Below, one piece after another: positions 59,973 to 64,000 of a DNA stretch of 64,000 nt (the stretch's first letter is position 1; the number at the start of each line of letters is the position of its first letter). The translations under genes and the position numbers were made by a program. Source of the DNA: VBAS01 sp964444975 (GTDB lineage Bacteria > Bacteroidota > Bacteroidia > Chitinophagales > Chitinophagaceae); assembly GCA_964444975.1 (NCBI GenBank), contig CAYUJD010000002.1:1-64000 (forward strand), read 5' to 3'. The notes under the pieces are model-generated. The model saw nothing but the letters and a program-made list of their open reading frames with translations, searched no databases and was not told the origin of the DNA.

Positions 59973-60521
59973 TTAATATTTTTTGGCAGGATCTTTCACC
60001 TGGCTGCCCGTATTGTATTGCAGCGAGCGGCCTTTGGGTATGGAGAGGTTTTTCCACTCTTTATCCTTAATCATTTTAGCGAGAAAAATTACCTGGCCGA
60101 TATGATAAGGGTAATGCGCCAGCTGCCGGTTTATGGCATCCACCACCGTGAGCGGCTCTTTGCGGATATAAACCGTTTTTTCAAGATCGCTTTCCGTTAA
60201 TGACGCAAGAGCGGCAAGGCAACATTGCCAGCCTTTATTCCAAAACTCTATTACCTGTTGTTTTGAATAATTGTGCACTTCAAACTCATCGTCGCGGTTG
60301 CGCCAGTCTTTTTCGCCATCTTCGGTCAAAAAATTGGTGAAGCGGCTCAGCATATTGCCGGCTATGTGCTGCACAATGATGGCAATACTGTTCGATTCGG
60401 ATGAAGGCTGATAATGAAAATCTTTTTCCTCCAGTTGCTCAAAGGTTTTTTCACCCAACTCTTTGTAATATTTCAGCCGACGGATGACTGTATCAAGATA
60501 TTCTTTGCCGGGGTTATTCAT
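59973..60521 (-). CDS. DUF1572/DinB-superfamily protein
   Basis: A 182-aa four-helix protein. Conserved features: SIAIIVQHIAGNMLSRFTNFL (near residues 46-66, with one His ligand) and LAHYPYHIGQVIFLAKM (near 133-149, with two His), arranged as in DinB metal sites. It begins EYLDTVIRRLKYYKELGEKTFEQL, as in DUF1572 members. Function unknown; S-transferase activity with a low-molecular-weight thiol is possible by family analogy. Confidence 0.88.
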   Translation of the reverse strand: MNNPGKEYLDTVIRRLKYYKELGEKTFEQLEEKDFHYQPSSESNSIAIIVQHIAGNMLSRFTNFLTEDGEKDWRNRDDEFEVHNYSKQQVIEFWNKGWQCCLAALASLTESDLEKTVYIRKEPLTVVDAINRQLAHYPYHIGQVIFLAKMIKDKEWKNLSIPKGRSLQYNTGSQVKDPAKKY

Positions 60522-60648
60522 AAAAAATTATTGAATAATTATTTGCTTCGGACGGCAGTGTTCAGGTATTAATAATTAAAAATCCCAGGTATTCTGCATT
60601 TTCTTTTTTAATGACTCAGCTGCAAACTTAGTAACTCCGACTTTAGTT

Positions 60649-60670
60649 CCCCCTTTAGGGGTACAGGGGG
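60649..60670. repeat. C5-TTTA-G4 palindrome with G-run at the ggt stop
   Basis: CCCCCTTTAGGGG, TACA, GGGGG, ending at the base before the stop codon of gamma-glutamyltransferase. Same design as 8841-8867 inside the epimerase. Confidence 0.7.
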
Positions 60671-62383
60671 TCACCATCCTTCCGCCGCATCATCGCCCCG
60701 GTTGTCAGCCACGGCTTCAAATTTTCCATTGGACAAAACTTTAATCACTTCTGTTCTGCCAATGGAACCCCGTTCCATCATTTTATATCCCATTGCCTCC
60801 AGCGCTTTGCGGGTGGCTTCAGGAAATCCTTTTTCAATATCCACCCTGTCGGGTAGCCACTGGTGATGAAACTTTGGTTTCCACACGGCATCTTCGGTGC
60901 TCATGTTGAAATCAATGATGTTGATGATAGTTTGAAATACCGATGTGGGAATGGTGGTGCCGCCCGGTGTGCCAACAACCAGGTAAGGTAAAGCATCTTT
61001 TAAAACAAGCGTCGGCGTCATGGAGCTGAGCATCCGTTTACCCGGCATGATGGCGTTGGCTTCTCCGCCTACGGCGCCATACATATTTGGCGCCCCGGGT
61101 TTAATGCTGAAATCATCCATTTCATCATTCAGCAGGAAACCGGCGCCACCAACTACCGTACGGCTGCCATACGAATTATTCAGCGTGGTAGTTACGGCCA
61201 CAGCATTTCCTTCCTTGTCAATCACACCCAGGTGCGTGGTTTCTTCGCTTTCCATGGCGGGTATCACACCGGGCTTCACCTTTTCGCTGCTGCCTGCTTT
61301 GCCAGGAATAAAATCTGCCATTCTCGATTTCAGGTACATTTCTTCGGTGAGCTGCGGCACCGGCACTTTAAAAAAATCGGCATCGCCCATATACTGTGCC
61401 CTGTCGGCAAAAGCCCGCCGCTCCACTTCCACCATCAACTGCACGGCTTCGGGGGAATGAAATTCATAGGAACCGAGCGGTTTGTCTTCAATCATTTTCA
61501 TCATCTGGTGCAGCAGCAGGCCCCCGCTGCTGGGCATGGGCATGCCCACAATGCTGTATCCTTTGTAATTGAAAACATGCGGTTCTCTTTTTTGCGCTTT
61601 GTATGCTTTCAGGTCATCAGTGGTAATGATGCCATTGCCGCGTTTCATTTCCTCCACAATCAGCCGGGCCGTTTCTCCTTCATAAAATCCTTTTGCACCC
61701 TTTTTTTTAATACGCTTCAAAGTAGCAGCAAGCTCAGTTTGAACAAGTGTGTCGCCGGCTTTCCATGCAGTGTTTTTTACAAATGCCGGCGTCACGGTAT
61801 TGTATTTAATAAATTCATTTTTTAAAGCGTTAAATGCCCTTGCTTCTCTTTCAGAAATCACGAATCCTTTTTCGGCAAGATCAATGGCCGGCTGAATCAG
61901 TTTGGCAAACGAAAGTTTTGCATAAGCCATCGATTCAAAAAGACCTGCTACCGTACCGGGCACTCCCGCTGAGAGATGACCATTCTGACTTAATTCAAAC
62001 TGCGGATTGCCTGTTGCATCGAGGTACATATCGCGGTAGGCTTTGCCGGGGGCTTTTTCGCGGTAATCAATAGCTACCAGTTTGCCGTCTTTTAGTCGGG
62101 CTACTAAAAACCCGCCTCCGCCTATATTACCTGCAGCCGGATAAACAACTGCCAGGGCCAGTTGTGTAGCAATGGCGGCATCCACTGCATTGCCTCCCAT
62201 TTTTAATACTGCCAGACCCACTTTGCTGGCCAGCGGGTGTGCTGAAACCACGGCCCCGTTTTCACAAACAATTTTTTTGTTTATCTCATACCGGTAAGCA
62301 TCAACCAGCGCCTGGCTTTTGCTTGCGGTGTGACAGGCCACGTAAACAAAGGCCGGCAGCAGTAAGAAGAAAAATTTTTTCAT
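60671..62383 (-). CDS. ggt: Gamma-glutamyltransferase, lipoprotein
   Basis: A 570-aa periplasmic Ntn-hydrolase. Lipobox YVAC (Cys17) shows lipid anchoring. It cleaves itself before Thr382 in ETTHLGVID, which becomes the N-terminal nucleophile of the small subunit; NNSYGSRTVV and PGGTTIPTSVFQ are further active-site elements and GNIGGGGF near 85-92 belongs to the large subunit. It hydrolyses or transfers gamma-glutamyl groups from glutathione-like peptides. It could act on the product of the GCS2/ATP-grasp pair 13 kb away, but that is only a suggestion. Confidence 0.95.
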   Translation of the reverse strand: MKKFFFLLLPAFVYVACHTASKSQALVDAYRYEINKKIVCENGAVVSAHPLASKVGLAVLKMGGNAVDAAIATQLALAVVYPAAGNIGGGGFLVARLKDGKLVAIDYREKAPGKAYRDMYLDATGNPQFELSQNGHLSAGVPGTVAGLFESMAYAKLSFAKLIQPAIDLAEKGFVISEREARAFNALKNEFIKYNTVTPAFVKNTAWKAGDTLVQTELAATLKRIKKKGAKGFYEGETARLIVEEMKRGNGIITTDDLKAYKAQKREPHVFNYKGYSIVGMPMPSSGGLLLHQMMKMIEDKPLGSYEFHSPEAVQLMVEVERRAFADRAQYMGDADFFKVPVPQLTEEMYLKSRMADFIPGKAGSSEKVKPGVIPAMESEETTHLGVIDKEGNAVAVTTTLNNSYGSRTVVGGAGFLLNDEMDDFSIKPGAPNMYGAVGGEANAIMPGKRMLSSMTPTLVLKDALPYLVVGTPGGTTIPTSVFQTIINIIDFNMSTEDAVWKPKFHHQWLPDRVDIEKGFPEATRKALEAMGYKMMERGSIGRTEVIKVLSNGKFEAVADNRGDDAAEGW

Positions 62384-62609
62384 TATAAAAAATACTTGAC
62401 CGGCAAATTAATCACTTCCGGGCTTTGTCCCTAACAGTACTGACTTTTATTTTTTGCTTTGAACCTGCCTGTTTTTTTGCGGGAATGAGAGTGGGGCTAT
62501 GAAAAATCAAAAGTAAAAAGCATACATGTTTGCAGGAGGCTATTATTTTGGCAAAACGAATTCGTCGTGTCCGGTTACAGAAAGGCAGTTCTGATTCAAC
62601 ACTGTCTGC

Positions 62610-62774
62610 TTTCACCAGGGCTTCTTCGCCTCCGGTTCCATAAAGCTCTTTGATACGGTAAAAACTGTCACGGCTGGTACCCATCAGCTTGCAAGCTTAG
62701 TTGACATTGTTGAGTTGTTCGGCTAATTTGAGTAAGCCAATGAAGGATTTGATTAGCTTAGTTTCAGAATTCAT
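62610..62774 (-). pseudogene. IS481-family transposase relic with internal stop
   Basis: From the ATG at 62774 the minus strand reads MNSETKLIKSFIGLLKLAEQ-LNNVN, a TAA at 62699-62697, then in the same frame ACKLMGTSRDSFYRIKELYG and TGGEEAL. This is the helix-turn-helix start of IS481-type transposases, where the stop position normally holds Gln or Ser. After about 62610 the similarity ends, so the catalytic DDE part is missing. Inverted repeats TCTGACATTTTGGG (62777-62790) and CCCAACTGTCAGA (62824-62836) just upstream may be part of the element end. It lies in the 587-bp gap 62384-62970, which holds nothing else recognisable. Confidence 0.7.
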
Positions 62775-62970
62775 GATCTGACATTTTGGGGGTAACAATT
62801 TTATTTAAGCACTAAAAGTTAATCCCAACTGTCAGATTAAGTCTTAACTACTTCAGCTAATCATGGGTTGCCTGTTTCGTTTCTTTTATTGTTGCGTTTC
62901 GCCAATGCAACTCTCATTCTGCCTCCCTTTCCCTCGCTTTTCCTAAATTGCCTGCTAAATCTTAATAAAC

Positions 62971-64000
62971 ATGCTTAGGAAACTTTGGCTTGCCTGGCTT
63001 ATTTTCTTTTTTGTTTCAGCGGATGCACAGTTAAAATCTCCCGATGAATTTTTGGGCTATAAAACCGGTACCCGTTATACCCCCCACTGGAAAATTGTAA
63101 ACTATTTTCAACACATTGCCGCTAATGCATCAGCCCATGTGAAACTGGAACAATATGGCCAAACCAACGAAGGCCGCCCGCTACTGCTGGCCTTTATTTC
63201 ATCAGCAGAAAATATAAGCAGGCTGGAGCAGATACGGTTGAACAATATGCGGCTCGCCAACCTTGCCAGAGACCGGGTGGCACCCCTTGAAGAAGGGGCG
63301 CCTGCACTTGTGTGGCTGAGCTATAATGTGCATGGAAACGAAACTTCATCGTCCGAAGCAGCCATGATGACTGCGTGGGCATTGATTGATCCGTCGAATG
63401 CCAAAACAAAAGAATGGCTGAAAAATACGGTGGTCATCATGGACCCCTGCATCAATCCTGACGGCAGGGACAGGTATGTGAACTGGTTTAATTCAGTGGT
63501 TGGCAAAAACATGAACCCTTCGTGGAATGCAAGGGAACACCGTGAGCCATGGCCCGGCGGCCGCACCAATCATTACAATTTCGACCTGAACCGCGACTGG
63601 GCCTGGCAAACACAGGCCGAAAGCCGGCAGCGGATAAAAATGTACAACCAGTGGATGCCCCATGTGCATGTGGATTATCACGAGCAGGGCTTTAACAATC
63701 CCTATTACTTCGCACCGGCAGCACAGCCGTATCATGAAGTGATTACCCAATGGCAGCGTGATTTCCAGGTGACGCTGGGTAAAAATCATGCAAAACATTT
63801 TGACGCCAACGGCTGGCTGTATTTTACCAAAGAAGTGTTTGACCTTTTTTATCCAAGCTATGGCGATACTTATCCTACTTACAACGGCGCCATCGGCATG
63901 ACGTACGAACAGGCAGGACATTCTTTTGCCGGCCTGGGAGTAATTACCGATGAAGGCGACACACTGACCCTGCTTGACCGGGTGATGCATCACTATACCA
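62971..64000 (+). CDS. M14-family zinc carboxypeptidase, partial (runs off window)
   Basis: The first 343 residues are visible; the gene continues beyond the window. A signal peptide (residues 1-20, ending SADAQ) shows export. The M14 zinc site begins with HGNE (His121, Glu124), the substrate-binding NPDGRDRY and NFDLNRDW motifs follow, and the third zinc ligand is in HVHVDYHEQG near residues 231-240. This is the large Bacteroidota type of secreted M14 peptidase; the sequence cannot tell whether it trims peptidoglycan or protein. It could process hydroxyproline-rich peptides, but it is 42 kb from that locus. Confidence 0.9.
   Translation, partial: MLRKLWLAWLIFFFVSADAQLKSPDEFLGYKTGTRYTPHWKIVNYFQHIAANASAHVKLEQYGQTNEGRPLLLAFISSAENISRLEQIRLNNMRLANLARDRVAPLEEGAPALVWLSYNVHGNETSSSEAAMMTAWALIDPSNAKTKEWLKNTVVIMDPCINPDGRDRYVNWFNSVVGKNMNPSWNAREHREPWPGGRTNHYNFDLNRDWAWQTQAESRQRIKMYNQWMPHVHVDYHEQGFNNPYYFAPAAQPYHEVITQWQRDFQVTLGKNHAKHFDANGWLYFTKEVFDLFYPSYGDTYPTYNGAIGMTYEQAGHSFAGLGVITDEGDTLTLLDRVMHHYT

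Noticed and set aside
62971..64000. M14 carboxypeptidase as part of the extensin system
   Set aside because: It is 42 kb from that locus and belongs to a common secreted peptidase type; there is no direct evidence of a link.

Overview
The window reads as a chromosomal segment of a Bacteroidota bacterium, most likely a member or relative of the Chitinophagaceae. The signs are TAnnTTTG promoter -7 motifs with very short leaders, a TonB-dependent receptor with a carboxypeptidase-regulatory-like N-terminus, a PorT-type barrel protein, a four-helix-bundle 23S-IVS protein, bacillithiol genes, many Asp-box and DUF1680 proteins, and palindromic and 7-bp tandem repeats in almost every intergenic gap. 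The taxonomic call is inference; no rRNA or tRNA gene was seen.

Layout. 1-1400: SRP RNA, a small transaldolase and a convergent secreted protein. 1433-20373: a divergent AraC-type regulator followed by about 17 kb of co-directional genes. They encode all four steps of trans-4-hydroxy-L-proline catabolism: a proline racemase-type epimerase with both catalytic Cys, a DadA-like D-hydroxyproline dehydrogenase, a DapA-like deaminase and an alpha-ketoglutarate-semialdehyde dehydrogenase. These are interleaved with arabinose-directed glycosidases: GH51, a HypBA1-like GH127 with all zinc/nucleophile residues, a second larger DUF1680 enzyme, a DUF4038/GH140-like enzyme, a clan GH-A enzyme and a lipoprotein mutarotase. 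My reading is a locus for eating plant hydroxyproline-rich glycoproteins (extensins), in which hydroxyproline carries short beta-L-arabinofuranoside chains: the glycosidases strip the arabinose and the other genes burn the hydroxyproline. No SusC/SusD pair, peptidase or L-arabinose catabolic gene is in this cluster.

20462-31575: bshC, then a minus-strand block purK - MFP - RND - TolC - IVS protein - purE, in which an efflux operon and an IVS-protein cassette lie between purK and purE. 31925-44377: mostly housekeeping genes (HPPD, an L,D-transpeptidase fused to a TonB C-domain, UV endonuclease, aspartate kinase, fructose-bisphosphatase, GNAT, ABC ATPase, YfiT bacillithiol transferase, Nudix, FolC, macro domain). 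44526-64000: a Gly-rich TonB-like protein, a META lipoprotein, a carboxylate-amine ligase/ATP-grasp/esterase cluster, a TonB receptor, RibBA, TamB, a PorT-like barrel, DUF1572, gamma-glutamyltransferase, an IS481 transposase relic and the start of an M14 carboxypeptidase that runs off the window.

A second theme is repeats. Seven-bp (also 8- and 9-bp) tandem arrays recur. Several start at or contain the stop codon of the preceding gene, two lie in frame inside enzymes (epimerase, BshC), and some occur as inverted pairs bracketing a gene or a MITE. Two copies of a ~152-bp MITE-like element with terminal inverted repeats flank the aspartate kinase gene.
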